Shown here piece after piece: positions 15,948-26,388 of a DNA stretch of 64,000 bases. The notes below the pieces were generated by a model that was not told where the DNA came from, ran no database searches, and saw nothing but the letters and a program-made list of their open reading frames with translations. The position numbers and the translations under genes were made by a program. The stretch comes from Paenibacillus hamazuiensis (GTDB lineage Bacteria > Bacillota > Bacilli > Paenibacillales > NBRC-103111), in contig NZ_JALRMO010000001.1 in the NCBI RefSeq assembly GCF_023276405.1, positions 1,922,001-1,986,000 on the forward strand, given 5' to 3'. The first letter of the stretch is position 1. Each line of letters starts with the position of its first letter.

Positions 15948-17303
15948 ATGTACAAACGACTCAGTATGGTGTTATTTCCGATTCTTCTTATCGCCCTCGT
16001 CGGGACGGGGGTATGGGGATACCAGGAGCATCAGGAAAAAAATGCGATTTTGATCAAAGCCGAAAACCAGTATCAGCGGGCTTTCCACGACTTGTCCTAC
16101 TATGTGGACCGGCTTCATACGGAGCTTGGCAACACGCTGGCGGTCAACTCGGTATCGTCCGACGCATACCGCAAAGGGCTGGCCAACGTTTGGCGAATTA
16201 CGAGCCAGGCGCAAAACGAGATCAATCAGCTGCCGCTGTCTTTGATGCCTTTTAACAAGACGGAGGAGATGCTGGCGAACACATCGAAATTCGCTTATAC
16301 CGCGGCGGTGAGGGATTATACGAAACAGCCGCTGAATGAAGATGAGATCAAAACGCTTAACGCTCTGTACGAGCATTCGAAAGAAATCAGCAAGCAGCTT
16401 CGCGATACGCAGGACAAGGTCATCAAAAACAATTTGCGCTGGATGGACGTGGAGACGGCGCTCGCCACACAAAAAGAACCGCAGGACAACACGATCATCG
16501 ACGGGTTCATGATGGTGGACAAGAAAGTCGCTTCCTACTCGGATTTGAATTTCGGACCGACATCGCTGAACGCGGAACAAAACAGGAACGTCAGCATGCT
16601 CGGAGGCAAGGAAGTCGGTGCGGAGGAGATCAAGCAAAAAGCTTCGCAATTTTTAAACGCCGATGCTTCCACCCTTAACGTTGTGGAGAATGGAACAAAT
16701 ACGGGGTATTCGACATACAGCGTGTTCGCTCCGAAAAACAACACAACCGACGGCGTGCATATGGATTATACGAAAAACGGCGGGGAGCTGCTGTGGTTTT
16801 CGGCTGACCGCAACGTGCCTGAGAAAAAGCTGGATATGCGGCAGGCTCGCGATGCCGCAGCGGAATTTCTCGATACCCGCGGTTACAAGGACATGACGCT
16901 CACCAGCTATCAGGAATATAATAATGTCGCTCATATGGTGTTCGCCACGAAGAAGGATAACGTTTTGAATCTTCTCGAGAAGCTGAGCGTCCAGGTTGCA
17001 CTGGATAACGGCGAAGTGACGGGACTGCAGGCGACCGACTACGTGCTCGACCGCAAGGACGGCCGGCAAATCGGCAAGCCCTCGATCACTTCGGCGGAAG
17101 CCCGCAAGGTGCTCAATCCGAATTTCCAGGTATCGAGCGAAGCACTCGCATTAATTCGCAACGAGCTGGATCAGGAGGTGCTTTGCTACCAGTTCATCGG
17201 CAAAGTAAACGGCGGCAACTACCGTATCTACGTCAACGCGAATACCGGACTTCAGGAGCGAATCGAAAACCTGTACCAGCAAGAAACCCCGCCTTCTGCA
17301 TAA
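15948..17303 (+). CDS. ypeB: Germination protein YpeB
   Basis: 451 residues. One N-terminal membrane segment (residues about 5-24) is followed by the helical YpeB region and C-terminal PepSY-type repeats (for example TSAEARKVLNPNFQVSSEAL). YpeB stabilises the spore cortex hydrolase SleB in B. subtilis. The ATG at 15948 follows GAAGGGAG. No sleB gene lies next to it here, although in B. subtilis the two form an operon; the partner must be elsewhere or absent. Confidence 0.9.
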   Translation: MYKRLSMVLFPILLIALVGTGVWGYQEHQEKNAILIKAENQYQRAFHDLSYYVDRLHTELGNTLAVNSVSSDAYRKGLANVWRITSQAQNEINQLPLSLMPFNKTEEMLANTSKFAYTAAVRDYTKQPLNEDEIKTLNALYEHSKEISKQLRDTQDKVIKNNLRWMDVETALATQKEPQDNTIIDGFMMVDKKVASYSDLNFGPTSLNAEQNRNVSMLGGKEVGAEEIKQKASQFLNADASTLNVVENGTNTGYSTYSVFAPKNNTTDGVHMDYTKNGGELLWFSADRNVPEKKLDMRQARDAAAEFLDTRGYKDMTLTSYQEYNNVAHMVFATKKDNVLNLLEKLSVQVALDNGEVTGLQATDYVLDRKDGRQIGKPSITSAEARKVLNPNFQVSSEALALIRNELDQEVLCYQFIGKVNGGNYRIYVNANTGLQERIENLYQQETPPSA

Positions 17304-17306
17304 CCG

Positions 17307-17335
17307 AAGCGGCCCATATTGGGTCGCTTTTTTTG
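17307..17335 (+). terminator. Rho-independent terminator after ypeB
   Basis: AGCGGCCCA/TGGGTCGCT type stem followed by seven T. Confidence 0.8.
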
Positions 17336-17392
17336 TGGTCGGATAGTGGATAAGAGGGGTAAGAATTGTCGGTTAAATCATCACTCAGTAGC

Positions 17393-17551
17393 GGATCGTG
17401 CAGCGTGTCCGGCATAAAATTTTTTGCCTGAAAGCAAAAAATCCATGCCGGACAGACGCGAATTAGAAGCGAGCAGCCGCGCAAACCGGGCGGGTCCAGG
17501 GCGCTTGGGGCGCCTGGAGTCCCCCTAAAAGGGGGATTGAGGGGGTGACTC
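17393..17551 (+). repeat. Structured repeat, copy C (short form)
   Basis: Lacks the first hairpin of the other copies. It holds the second hairpin (CGTGTCCGGCAT...ATGCCGGACAGACG with an inner ATTTTTTGC/GCAAAAAAT), the box ACGCGAATTAGAAGCGAGCA (17456-17475), GGCGGGTCCAGGGCGC..GCGCCTGGAGTCCCCC, and the end GGGGGATTGAGGGGGTGAC. The rest of the gap before the PilZ gene holds a GAGAGGGG/CCCCCTCTT inverted repeat and a TATAAT. Confidence 0.78.
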
Positions 17552-17683
17552 CTCAGATTAAAAGGGGAAATCAAGAGAGGGGAGGATATGGTGTAAGCGG
17601 CCCCCTCTTGACGAACCGTGTTATAATAGCAAATGTAGGCAGCGGAAAAGCCCGAGGCTTTTCCCGGCGATCAGGAGGTGCGA

Positions 17684-18343
17684 GTGCAGTTGGGTCCAAA
17701 GATAGGTCAAATCTTATACATACAAGTCAATTCCATCGACGAGGAAGAGGCTAAACAAGAATATAAATCGAGAATTGCCGACGTAACGGATACGTCCATC
17801 AGCATGGAAATTCCGATTCATGAAAAAACAGGCCGGCTGAAACGGTTATATTCGGGTGACGAACTGTCCGTTTATTTCATTACCGACGGTGGTGTGAAAA
17901 ATTACTTCACCAGCACGGTACTCGGCTTTAAAGAGGACATCGTCCGTCTGGTCATGATCAAACGGCCGGATCCCGAAACCATTACGAAGGTGCAGCGCCG
18001 CAATTTTCTGCGCGTTCCGGCCGAGCTTGAAATTGCCGTCAAATATTCGGACCAGCTGCAATTTGTTGCGCTGACGGACGATGTGGGCGGCGGCGGCATC
18101 TCGTTTATATGCGACGGATACGTTCCGCTGCAGAGCCAGCAATCCGTTTCCTGCTGGCTGCTCGTGAACTTCAAAAACAATCAGATCGAGCATGTGCCGT
18201 TTAAGGGCGAAATCGTTCGCATCAAACCGCTGGAAACCGGCAGACAGCAGGTGATGATGAGGTTTCAGGAAATATCCGACCGTGACCGGCAAAAGATCAT
18301 CCGCTTTTGCTTCGAACGCCAGCTCGATTTTCGCAAAAAATGA
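17684..18343 (+). CDS. ypfA: PilZ/YcgR-type c-di-GMP receptor (YpfA/MotI-like)
   Basis: 219 residues: an N-terminal YcgR-like domain and a C-terminal PilZ domain. The c-di-GMP Arg motif appears as QRRNFLRVP, followed by DDVGGGGISF, where family members usually have D/N-x-S-x-x-G (Gly replaces Ser). In B. subtilis this protein (DgrA/MotI) binds c-di-GMP and acts as a flagellar clutch on MotA. The start is most likely GTG 17684, five bases after AGGAGG; GTG 17678 overlaps the ribosome site. Confidence 0.85.
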   Translation: MQLGPKIGQILYIQVNSIDEEEAKQEYKSRIADVTDTSISMEIPIHEKTGRLKRLYSGDELSVYFITDGGVKNYFTSTVLGFKEDIVRLVMIKRPDPETITKVQRRNFLRVPAELEIAVKYSDQLQFVALTDDVGGGGISFICDGYVPLQSQQSVSCWLLVNFKNNQIEHVPFKGEIVRIKPLETGRQQVMMRFQEISDRDRQKIIRFCFERQLDFRKK

Positions 18344-18409
18344 AGATATCATAATTTTGCTGAAATAGGAAATACTATCCACCTATTCTGAAAAGAATGG
18401 GTGGTTTGT

Positions 18410-18607
18410 GTGTCGGACGGCAAACGGCAAAGACGATATGACCGATTGTTTAAGCTTTTCTCCGGCAAAGTGGAGAAAGCGTTCATTCGGTTTATTATAG
18501 GTTTGACGGCGCTGCTGATCGCTTCCCAGCTGCTGCTGCAAATTCAGGCGGTGCGCCTGTTTCTGGTCAAAGTCGAGCAGCTTGAGGGCACTCCGTACCG
18601 CCGGTGA
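18410..18607 (+). CDS. ypfB: YpfB-like small membrane protein (DUF5359 type)
   Basis: 65 residues from GTG 18410 (68 if GTG 18401). A basic N-terminus and one membrane segment (FIRFIIGLTALLIASQLLL), then a short charged tail. It is named from position between ypfA and cmk, as in B. subtilis, and from the single-pass plan. Function unknown. Confidence 0.7.
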   Translation: MSDGKRQRRYDRLFKLFSGKVEKAFIRFIIGLTALLIASQLLLQIQAVRLFLVKVEQLEGTPYRR

Positions 18608-18698
18608 AGGCGCCGGGGAAACGGAAGCTTTTTGCATAGCCCAAGCAGGTATGGTATAATTTTCTACGTTCGTTTTATGAAGTCAGGAGGCCCGCGGT

Positions 18699-19382
18699 TT
18701 GAAAAAGTTCAACATTGCTATAGATGGCCCGGCAGGCGCCGGCAAAAGTACAATTGCCCGTCTTGTCGCAGATAACTTGGGATTCATTTACGTCGATACG
18801 GGGGCCATGTATAGAGCTGTCACCTGGAAAATCATTCAGTCGGGCATCCGTTTGGACGATGAACAGGAAATGATCGAGCTGGCGAAGCAGTCTGAAATTC
18901 GGCTGCTGCCGGGGGAGCAAGGACAGCTTGTTTTCATCGACGGGAAAGATGTTACTTCGGACATTCGCTCGGCTGAAGTGACGGGGAACGTTTCGCAGGT
19001 GGCTCAGGTTGCGGGCATCCGCAAAGTGCTTGTGGCGAAGCAGAAAGAAATGGCCGCCTCGAAAGGCGTTGTCATGGACGGCCGGGACATCGGCAGCACC
19101 GTGCTTCCCGATGCCGAGGTTAAAGTATTTTTGACGGCCAGCGTGAGCATCAGAGCGGAGCGAAGGTTCAAAGAACTGAAGGATGCCGGACGGACCGGCA
19201 TTTCCTTGGAACAGTTGGAGCGGGATATAGCCGCCCGCGACAAAATGGATCAGGAAAGAGAGACATCGCCTCTCGTCAGAGCGGAAGGAGCTGTGCTGCT
19301 CGACACGACGGAAATGACGATACCGGAAGTGGTGGAAAGTATCTTGTCCTTATGCCGGGAGCATGCAGGCGGGGGGAAATGA
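18699..19382 (+). CDS. cmk: Cytidylate kinase
   Basis: Transfers phosphate from ATP to CMP or dCMP. 227 residues with the P-loop GPAGAGKST, the substrate segment YVDTGAMYR, and the GRDIGSTVLPDA motif. The start is TTG 18699, 8 nt behind CAGGAGG. It heads a cluster with plsC and the S1 protein, the same order as in B. subtilis except for plsC. Confidence 0.95.
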   Translation: MKKFNIAIDGPAGAGKSTIARLVADNLGFIYVDTGAMYRAVTWKIIQSGIRLDDEQEMIELAKQSEIRLLPGEQGQLVFIDGKDVTSDIRSAEVTGNVSQVAQVAGIRKVLVAKQKEMAASKGVVMDGRDIGSTVLPDAEVKVFLTASVSIRAERRFKELKDAGRTGISLEQLERDIAARDKMDQERETSPLVRAEGAVLLDTTEMTIPEVVESILSLCREHAGGGK

Positions 19383-19386
19383 ACTG

Positions 19387-19974
19387 ATGTTGTACCGCTT
19401 TTTTAGAGGAATATTCCGCGTATTGTTTGCCGTGTTGTTCAGGCTTAAGACGGTCGGGAAAGAAAACATTCCCGCCTCGGGTCCGGTCGTATTGTGCGCT
19501 AACCATACGAGCAATTTGGATCCGCCGGTGCTGGGCACTCCTCTGGATCGGGAAGTTTATTACATGGCGAAGGCGGAGCTGTTCGAGATTCCGGTGTTCG
19601 GCGCAATCTTGAAAAAGATCAAAGCGTTTCCCGTCAAGCGCGGAGGTGTCAGCAAGGAGTCGATCCGGCTGTCGATCCAGCTTTTGCAGGAGGGGAATCT
19701 GATCGGCATCTTCCCGGAAGGCTCGCGCCACAACGCCGGGGGAATGGGAAAGAAAGGCGCGGCGATGCTTGCCTTGAAAGCAAACGCGACGGTCATCCCC
19801 GCAGCGATAATCGGAAACTATGCTCCATTCCGGCAAGTGGTGATCGTTTACGGCAAGCCTCTGGATTTGTCGGAATTTGCGGACGGCGGAGCCGACGCGC
19901 TTGAGAAGGCGACTGACAAAATTATGTCGACCATCCGTGCGATGAAGGCCGAATACGAAAGCGGAGTCAAATAG
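19387..19974 (+). CDS. plsC: 1-acyl-sn-glycerol-3-phosphate acyltransferase
   Basis: Acylates lysophosphatidic acid at the membrane in phospholipid synthesis. 195 residues with the HX4D motif NHTSNLDP and the FPEGSRH motif, plus an N-terminal membrane-bound helix. The start is ATG 19387 behind a G-rich site, 4 nt after the cmk stop, so the two are coupled. plsY and gpsA, which act just before it in the pathway, lie 6-7 kb downstream. Confidence 0.9.
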   Translation: MLYRFFRGIFRVLFAVLFRLKTVGKENIPASGPVVLCANHTSNLDPPVLGTPLDREVYYMAKAELFEIPVFGAILKKIKAFPVKRGGVSKESIRLSIQLLQEGNLIGIFPEGSRHNAGGMGKKGAAMLALKANATVIPAAIIGNYAPFRQVVIVYGKPLDLSEFADGGADALEKATDKIMSTIRAMKAEYESGVK

Positions 19975-20117
19975 TTGAATGGAAAACAGCAATTGGAATC
20001 ATACTACCGTTAAAACCGATTTTAACTGCGTTATCCGCGCAGATTAATTATATTGAAATGATAAGCGATTGTAACGCTGTATTGATGCAGGTTGCATATC
20101 AAGGAGGGTAATTTACC

Positions 20118-21356
20118 ATGTCAGAAGAGACAAAAGTTGAGCAATTTGAGCAAGAAAACCAGCAAGCGGAAGTGACGCAAGAGCAATCCATGGGCGACGT
20201 TGCCGCATTGAAAAGAGGAGATCTTGTCAAAGGCAAGATCGTAAAAGTCGATAACGACCAGGCTTACGTCGATATCGGATATAAATATGACGGCGTCATT
20301 CCGCTTCGCGAGCTGTCCTCCGTCCAACTCGAAGACGCTTCGCAGGGCGTGCAGGTAGGACAAGAAGTGGAACTGCGCGTCGTTCGCCTGAACGATGCGA
20401 AGGAAGAACTCGTGCTTTCCAAGCGCGCGGTCGATTCCGAGAAAGCTTGGGAGAAGCTGGCTGCCGATATGGAAAATAAAACGATACTCGAAGCGACGGT
20501 AGCCGAAGTGGTTAAAGGCGGTCTTGTTGTTGATGTAGGACTTCGCGGTTTCGTTCCGGCTTCGATGGTGGAACGCCATTTCGTCGAGGATTTCAGCGAT
20601 TACAAAGGCCGCACACTCCGTTTGCGCGTCAAGGAAATGGACCGCGAGAAAAACAAGGTTATCCTTTCGCAAAAAGACGTGCTTGACGAAGAATTCGAAG
20701 CGAATAAAAAGAACATCATCGCAGGTATTTCCGTAGGTCAGGAGCTGACCGGTACCGTTCAGCGTCTGACTCAATTCGGCGCGTTCATCGATATCGGCGG
20801 CGTGGACGGTCTCGTGCATATTTCCGAAATGGCTTGGCACCATGTGGAGACTCCTTCCGAGGTCGTTAAAGAAGGCGATCAGGTGAAGGTGCAGGTGCTC
20901 AAGGTCGATCCGGAAAACGAGCGCATCAGCCTCAGCATCAAAGCGACCCAGCCGGGTCCTTGGCAGCAAGCGGCCGATAAGTTCAAAGTCGGCGATATTA
21001 TTACCGGAACCGTGAAGCGCCTCGTACCGTTCGGCGCGTTTGTCGAAGTATTTCCTGGTGTGGAAGGGCTCGTTCACATTTCGCAAATTGCTCACCGTCA
21101 CATCGGTACACCGCATGAAGTGCTGAAAGAAGGCCAGGAAGTAAACGTTAAAGTCCTGGATATCAACGTGGACGAGAAACGCATCAGCCTGAGCATCAAG
21201 GAAACCGAGGAAGCGCCTGCCCAGGAAGCGAAGCCGGAAAAGGAAAGAGCACCTCGCGGCCGCGAACCGAAGGAACATGTGGATCTTCCGCCTAACCAAA
21301 GCTTGACCATGACGCTCGGAGAGCGTTTTGGCGACAAATTGAGCAAATTTAAATGA
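20118..21356 (+). CDS. ypfD: S1-domain RNA-binding protein (YpfD, RpsA-like)
   Basis: 412 residues with four S1 motifs at about residues 28-100, 115-185, 200-270 and 285-360 (repeats of the type GAFVEVFPGVEGLVHISQIA), then a charged tail ending MTLGERFGDKLSKFK. It is shorter than six-domain proteobacterial S1 and fits the Firmicutes RpsA-like proteins whose role on the ribosome is unclear. Start ATG behind AAGGAGGG. Confidence 0.93.
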   Translation: MSEETKVEQFEQENQQAEVTQEQSMGDVAALKRGDLVKGKIVKVDNDQAYVDIGYKYDGVIPLRELSSVQLEDASQGVQVGQEVELRVVRLNDAKEELVLSKRAVDSEKAWEKLAADMENKTILEATVAEVVKGGLVVDVGLRGFVPASMVERHFVEDFSDYKGRTLRLRVKEMDREKNKVILSQKDVLDEEFEANKKNIIAGISVGQELTGTVQRLTQFGAFIDIGGVDGLVHISEMAWHHVETPSEVVKEGDQVKVQVLKVDPENERISLSIKATQPGPWQQAADKFKVGDIITGTVKRLVPFGAFVEVFPGVEGLVHISQIAHRHIGTPHEVLKEGQEVNVKVLDINVDEKRISLSIKETEEAPAQEAKPEKERAPRGREPKEHVDLPPNQSLTMTLGERFGDKLSKFK

Positions 21357-21384
21357 TCTTGACAGGATAAAGGGGAGCAGGCGC

Positions 21385-22437
21385 ATGCGAATCTCGCGTA
21401 AAATGGAGCATGTCCGTCACGCTCTGCAGCTTGGACAAAGCGGCAATCAAGGATTTGCGGACATCAAGCTGATCCATAGCCCTCTCCCTGGCACCTCCGT
21501 GGAACATATCTCATTATCGACCCGAATCGGCGATCTCATTTTGAGCTCGCCGATTATTATTAATGCGATGACCGGAGGAGCCCGCGAGACGGAGGCGATC
21601 AACCGGGAGCTGGCTGTAGCCGCCCGGGAACAAGGGCTTGCGATGGCGGTAGGCTCTCAAATGTCGGCGCTGAAAAACGAAGACGTTGCCGGCAGCTACA
21701 AAATCGTCCGTAAAATGAATCCGCAAGGCATCGTGTTTGCCAACCTGGGAAGCGAAGCTACTGTGGAGCAGGCGAAGCGAGCCGTGGATATGATTGAAGC
21801 GAATGCGCTGCAAATACATTTGAACGCGATGCAGGAGCTGATCATGCCCGAAGGCGACCGCGATTTTCGCGGTGCTGCTGAACGGATTGCGGAAATCGCG
21901 GCCAGCCTCGACGTACCCGTAATCGTCAAGGAAGTCGGATTCGGACTGAATATGGAGGCGGCCCGCTCGCTTATCGGTTTAGGTATCCGCATCATTGACG
22001 TGGGCGGCTTTGGAGGAACGAATTTTGCAGCTATTGAAAATGCGCGCCGTACAATGCCGATGGAGTGGCTGAACGACTGGGGCGTCAAAACGAGCATAGC
22101 GCTGCTGGAGACGCTGCAGTATCGCCGCCAGGCTTGCATCATCGCCTCCGGCGGCATTATAAGCAGTCTGGACATCTGCAAATCGCTTGTTTTGGGCGCT
22201 TCGGCCGTCGGGATCGCAGGACGCTTCCTTAAGGTGCTGCAGGAGCAGGGAACGGGCGGGCTGATCGGATATATTGGCACGTTGAAAGATGAGCTTAAGC
22301 TGCTTATGACGGCGCTCGGAGTTTCATCTGTCGAAGCTCTCACAAGCGTTCCCGCCGTTATCACCGGAGAGACGGCGGAGTGGTGCGAGCTGCGCGGTAT
22401 CGATCGGTACGCATATGCACGACGGGGCTTGGAGTAA
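21385..22437 (+). CDS. fni: Type 2 isopentenyl-diphosphate delta-isomerase
   Basis: FMN- and NADPH-dependent enzyme that interconverts IPP and DMAPP. 350 residues with the type 2 features MTGG near residue 52, VGSQMSAL, HLNAMQEL with the catalytic Gln, and the FMN loop GGFGGTNFAAIE. Follows ypfD by 28 nt. It supplies the allylic starter for the hepS/hepT products made further along. Confidence 0.93.
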   Translation: MRISRKMEHVRHALQLGQSGNQGFADIKLIHSPLPGTSVEHISLSTRIGDLILSSPIIINAMTGGARETEAINRELAVAAREQGLAMAVGSQMSALKNEDVAGSYKIVRKMNPQGIVFANLGSEATVEQAKRAVDMIEANALQIHLNAMQELIMPEGDRDFRGAAERIAEIAASLDVPVIVKEVGFGLNMEAARSLIGLGIRIIDVGGFGGTNFAAIENARRTMPMEWLNDWGVKTSIALLETLQYRRQACIIASGGIISSLDICKSLVLGASAVGIAGRFLKVLQEQGTGGLIGYIGTLKDELKLLMTALGVSSVEALTSVPAVITGETAEWCELRGIDRYAYARRGLE

Positions 22438-22572
22438 AAACAACCGAATAAGCCATACTAAGGAAAAGATCAAGCTCATATAAAGGAGAAGGAGCATGCT
22501 TTTTCCTGATGGTTTCCTTGACGGCTGCCGGCAATGGTGGCGATTCGGGCGGAAAGCGGGGAGACGGGTACG

Positions 22573-23214
22573 ATGAATCCCGGTTATTTATCCCTTCTGC
22601 TTATTGCGATGACGCTCATTTTGCTGGCCAGCGGATGGAAGGACGTATTGGTAAGAGGTATTTCTCACAAGGCGATACTTCTTTTTTTTGTCTTATGGCT
22701 TGGCACTTCAAAAATCGTCATTCCGTTTGGCAGTTGGCGTATTTATGGCTGCGCGTGCGTTGCCGTAGTAATTTCGGCAGCCGTTATTGCGAAAACCGAA
22801 AGTTTCATGCTGCAGTGTCATCTGGTCTCGGTCGGGCTGCTGCTCGGTTCGATCTATTTTTTCCTCCAGGAAGCGTCACATCTTATTCCGGCGATGATGG
22901 CTCACCCCGACCTGAACTCAAGCCTGCTTGTCGGTTTTTCCGCTTTCCTGATGACCAGACTGCCTCTCGTGCAAGCGGCATGCGTATCCGTGGGACTGCT
23001 CCTCGGGGATGCGTATTCGGTTTACGTCCATTCGCCGGAAGGATTTCCCGCCGTGATTGGCGGCCCCCGGTTTCAGGACCGCTGGTGGCTGGCACTTTGG
23101 ATGGCGCGGGGCAGCAGCGTCGTTTGGCAAGGTGTATGCGCGGGAGGAAGGAGCGCCGCTCGATATTGGGCAGGGCGCAGAAAGGAGGGAGCGGATGATC
23201 GCATGGGTGACTGA
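22573..23214 (+). CDS. yphA: YphA-like multi-pass membrane protein
   Basis: 213 residues with six predicted membrane segments and a basic C-terminal tail. Named by place (between fni and the YIEGIA gene) and by membrane plan, as in B. subtilis yphA. The start is ATG 22573 behind GGGGAGACGGG. Its last 20 bases overlap the start of the next gene. Function unknown. Confidence 0.75.
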   Translation: MNPGYLSLLLIAMTLILLASGWKDVLVRGISHKAILLFFVLWLGTSKIVIPFGSWRIYGCACVAVVISAAVIAKTESFMLQCHLVSVGLLLGSIYFFLQEASHLIPAMMAHPDLNSSLLVGFSAFLMTRLPLVQAACVSVGLLLGDAYSVYVHSPEGFPAVIGGPRFQDRWWLALWMARGSSVVWQGVCAGGRSAARYWAGRRKEGADDRMGD

Positions 23215-24112
23215 GCAAAAATATACCGTCGGCGTCGTACTCGGTATCATTTTCGGCATCGTCGCCAGGCTGGGCATGCTTCGCACCGATTACAGACAAT
23301 ATCCGACCTATCCGCATGGCAAAATCATACACGTTTCGCTGGGGGTCATCGCTGCCGGCTTGGGTGCGGTAGCCGTCCCGTCCCTGCTCGATAAAAACTA
23401 CACGGCGATGACGTTTCTTTCCTTGGCGGCCCAACAGTTTCGCGATGTGCGCAATATGGAGCGCCAGACGCTGAGCAAGATTGACAGCATGGAGCTTGTT
23501 CCGCGCGGGGCCACCTACATTGAAGGAATTGCGATGGTGTTCGAAGGACGCAATTACCTCGTTATCTTTGCCGCCTTTATAACCTCGCTGTTCAGCATCG
23601 TTTTTGCCTGGTATTGGGGGCTTCTGTCGGGGGCGGCGGCCATATTGGTGGCGCATTTTTTCAAGTCGGGCAAAAGCCTATGCCATATAGCGGACGTGGA
23701 GGAAGCGGAGGTTCGGTTGGAAGGCCCGGATTTATATGTCGGCGATATTTACATTATGAACGTCGGCTTGAAGGAAGACCGCAAGCAAATTGTCGAGCAT
23801 GGCATCGGCCTCATTTTAAAGCCGAAAAATAAAGACAGCCGCGTGACGCTTGCCAATCTTGGGCAAAGGCAGGCTTTGCTGCACGATATTTCGACCATGC
23901 TGGGCGTTTACCGCGACGAAGGGGAACCTGCGCTTGTGCCTTTGGCGAAGCTGGATTTAAAAGACGGGCGGCTGGCGGTATTTCTTTTGCCTCAGGAGCA
24001 TGATGCGAAGAAAGCGAAACACGTCGCGATGAAGGTGCCTGTTTTGGAAAGCGCCGTGCGCATGCCTTCGGAGAGGAACGTAAGCGGAGCGCGAAAGGAG
24101 GGGCAGCATTGA
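23195..24112 (+). CDS. YIEGIA-family membrane protein (YphB-like)
   Basis: 305 residues with four or five membrane segments and the family signature TYIEGIAMVFEGRNYLV. The C-terminal third is soluble. The start is ATG 23195 behind AAAGGAGGGAG, inside the end of yphA. The family is confined mostly to spore formers and has no established biochemical role. Coupled by a 4-nt overlap to a small partner gene. Confidence 0.85.
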   Translation: MIAWVTEQKYTVGVVLGIIFGIVARLGMLRTDYRQYPTYPHGKIIHVSLGVIAAGLGAVAVPSLLDKNYTAMTFLSLAAQQFRDVRNMERQTLSKIDSMELVPRGATYIEGIAMVFEGRNYLVIFAAFITSLFSIVFAWYWGLLSGAAAILVAHFFKSGKSLCHIADVEEAEVRLEGPDLYVGDIYIMNVGLKEDRKQIVEHGIGLILKPKNKDSRVTLANLGQRQALLHDISTMLGVYRDEGEPALVPLAKLDLKDGRLAVFLLPQEHDAKKAKHVAMKVPVLESAVRMPSERNVSGARKEGQH

Positions 24113-24303
24113 GCAAAATCGTGGCCGTTGTGACGGCGGATCGTGACAAGGTCGGCGGTGGAGCGCCGATTTTCATCGCCGGGGATGATGCGGAAAAAGA
24201 GCAGCTCGCCTTCCTTCTGGAAAAAATACTCGACGCCAGCGCCCACGATATGAAAAACGGCACCTTCATCATCGTGAAGCACGGCGGTGACAGCAGCGAA
24301 TAG
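24109..24303 (+). CDS. Capping complex subunit for YIEGIA
   Basis: 64 residues from TTG 24109, which overlaps the TGA of the YIEGIA gene. The short alpha/beta protein (KIVAVVTADRDKVGGGAPIF, then an acidic helix and TFIIVKHGG) is the usual companion of YIEGIA proteins. Its role is not known beyond this pairing. Confidence 0.8.
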   Translation: MSKIVAVVTADRDKVGGGAPIFIAGDDAEKEQLAFLLEKILDASAHDMKNGTFIIVKHGGDSSE

Positions 24304-24407
24304 GGCTGCGGTCCCGGAGCCGCATAGACTTGAATAAAAGATTTTGATATGATGTACATTGTGAAATTTTTCATGCTGCGCGAGACGGCATGTAAGGAGT
24401 GAAATGG

Positions 24408-25730
<1,323 letters not shown>

Positions 25731-25742
25731 GGGAGTTGCACC

Positions 25743-26357
25743 TTGACATTCGCTTTAACGTATATTATACCGATTGCGATCGCCTATTTGCTGGGCTCGA
25801 TCAGCTTTAGCTACACGGCCGGCAAGCTGCTCAAAGGCATCGACATCCGCAATCACGGAAGCGGCAACGCAGGGGCGACCAATACCCTGCGCGTGCTCGG
25901 CAAAGGACCGGCCATAGCAGTGCTGATCCTGGACGCGTTGAAAGGAACGGCCGCCATCTGGATCGGCTATGCGATAAGCGGCGGTTCCTCGCTTGTCGAA
26001 GCGCTTTGCGGGCTTGCGGCGATCGTCGGCCATAACTGGCCGGTTTATTACGGCTTTCGCGGAGGCAAAGGGATCGCTACCACGATCGGCGTAATGGCGA
26101 CGTTGGCTCTTGTTCCCTCGCTTTATGCCGGAGTGGTGGCGATTTTGGCCATCGTGTTTACCCGATACGTTTCGTTAGGCTCTCTCCTTTTTGCAGCTCT
26201 TTTGCCCATTCTTAGTTATTTTATGGGACGGCCTACCGAAGTTTTTTGGGCAAGCCTGGTTCTCGCCGTATTTGCATTTGTACGCCACCGCTCAAACATC
26301 GTCAAGCTGCTTCGAGGAACGGAAAATAAAATCGGTTCGAAAAAATCGCAGCCGTGA
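25743..26357 (+). CDS. plsY: Acyl-phosphate:glycerol-3-phosphate acyltransferase
   Basis: Membrane enzyme that acylates glycerol-3-phosphate from acyl-phosphate. 204 residues with about five membrane segments and the three PlsY motifs: GSISFSYTAGKLL, GSGNAGATNTLRVLG, and GHNWPVYYGFRGGKGIAT. TTG start behind GGGGAG, 12 nt after der. Directly upstream of gpsA, which makes its substrate. Confidence 0.95.
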   Translation: MTFALTYIIPIAIAYLLGSISFSYTAGKLLKGIDIRNHGSGNAGATNTLRVLGKGPAIAVLILDALKGTAAIWIGYAISGGSSLVEALCGLAAIVGHNWPVYYGFRGGKGIATTIGVMATLALVPSLYAGVVAILAIVFTRYVSLGSLLFAALLPILSYFMGRPTEVFWASLVLAVFAFVRHRSNIVKLLRGTENKIGSKKSQP

Positions 26358-26388
26358 ATCATTACGGCGAACACCGCAAGGAGGGACA

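Noticed and set aside
22509-23198. A 229-codon ORF overlapping the yphA-like gene
   Set aside because: It is an alternative frame over the membrane protein; low-complexity Arg/Gly-rich sequence and no ribosome site, whereas the chosen frame has membrane segments and a GGGGAG site.
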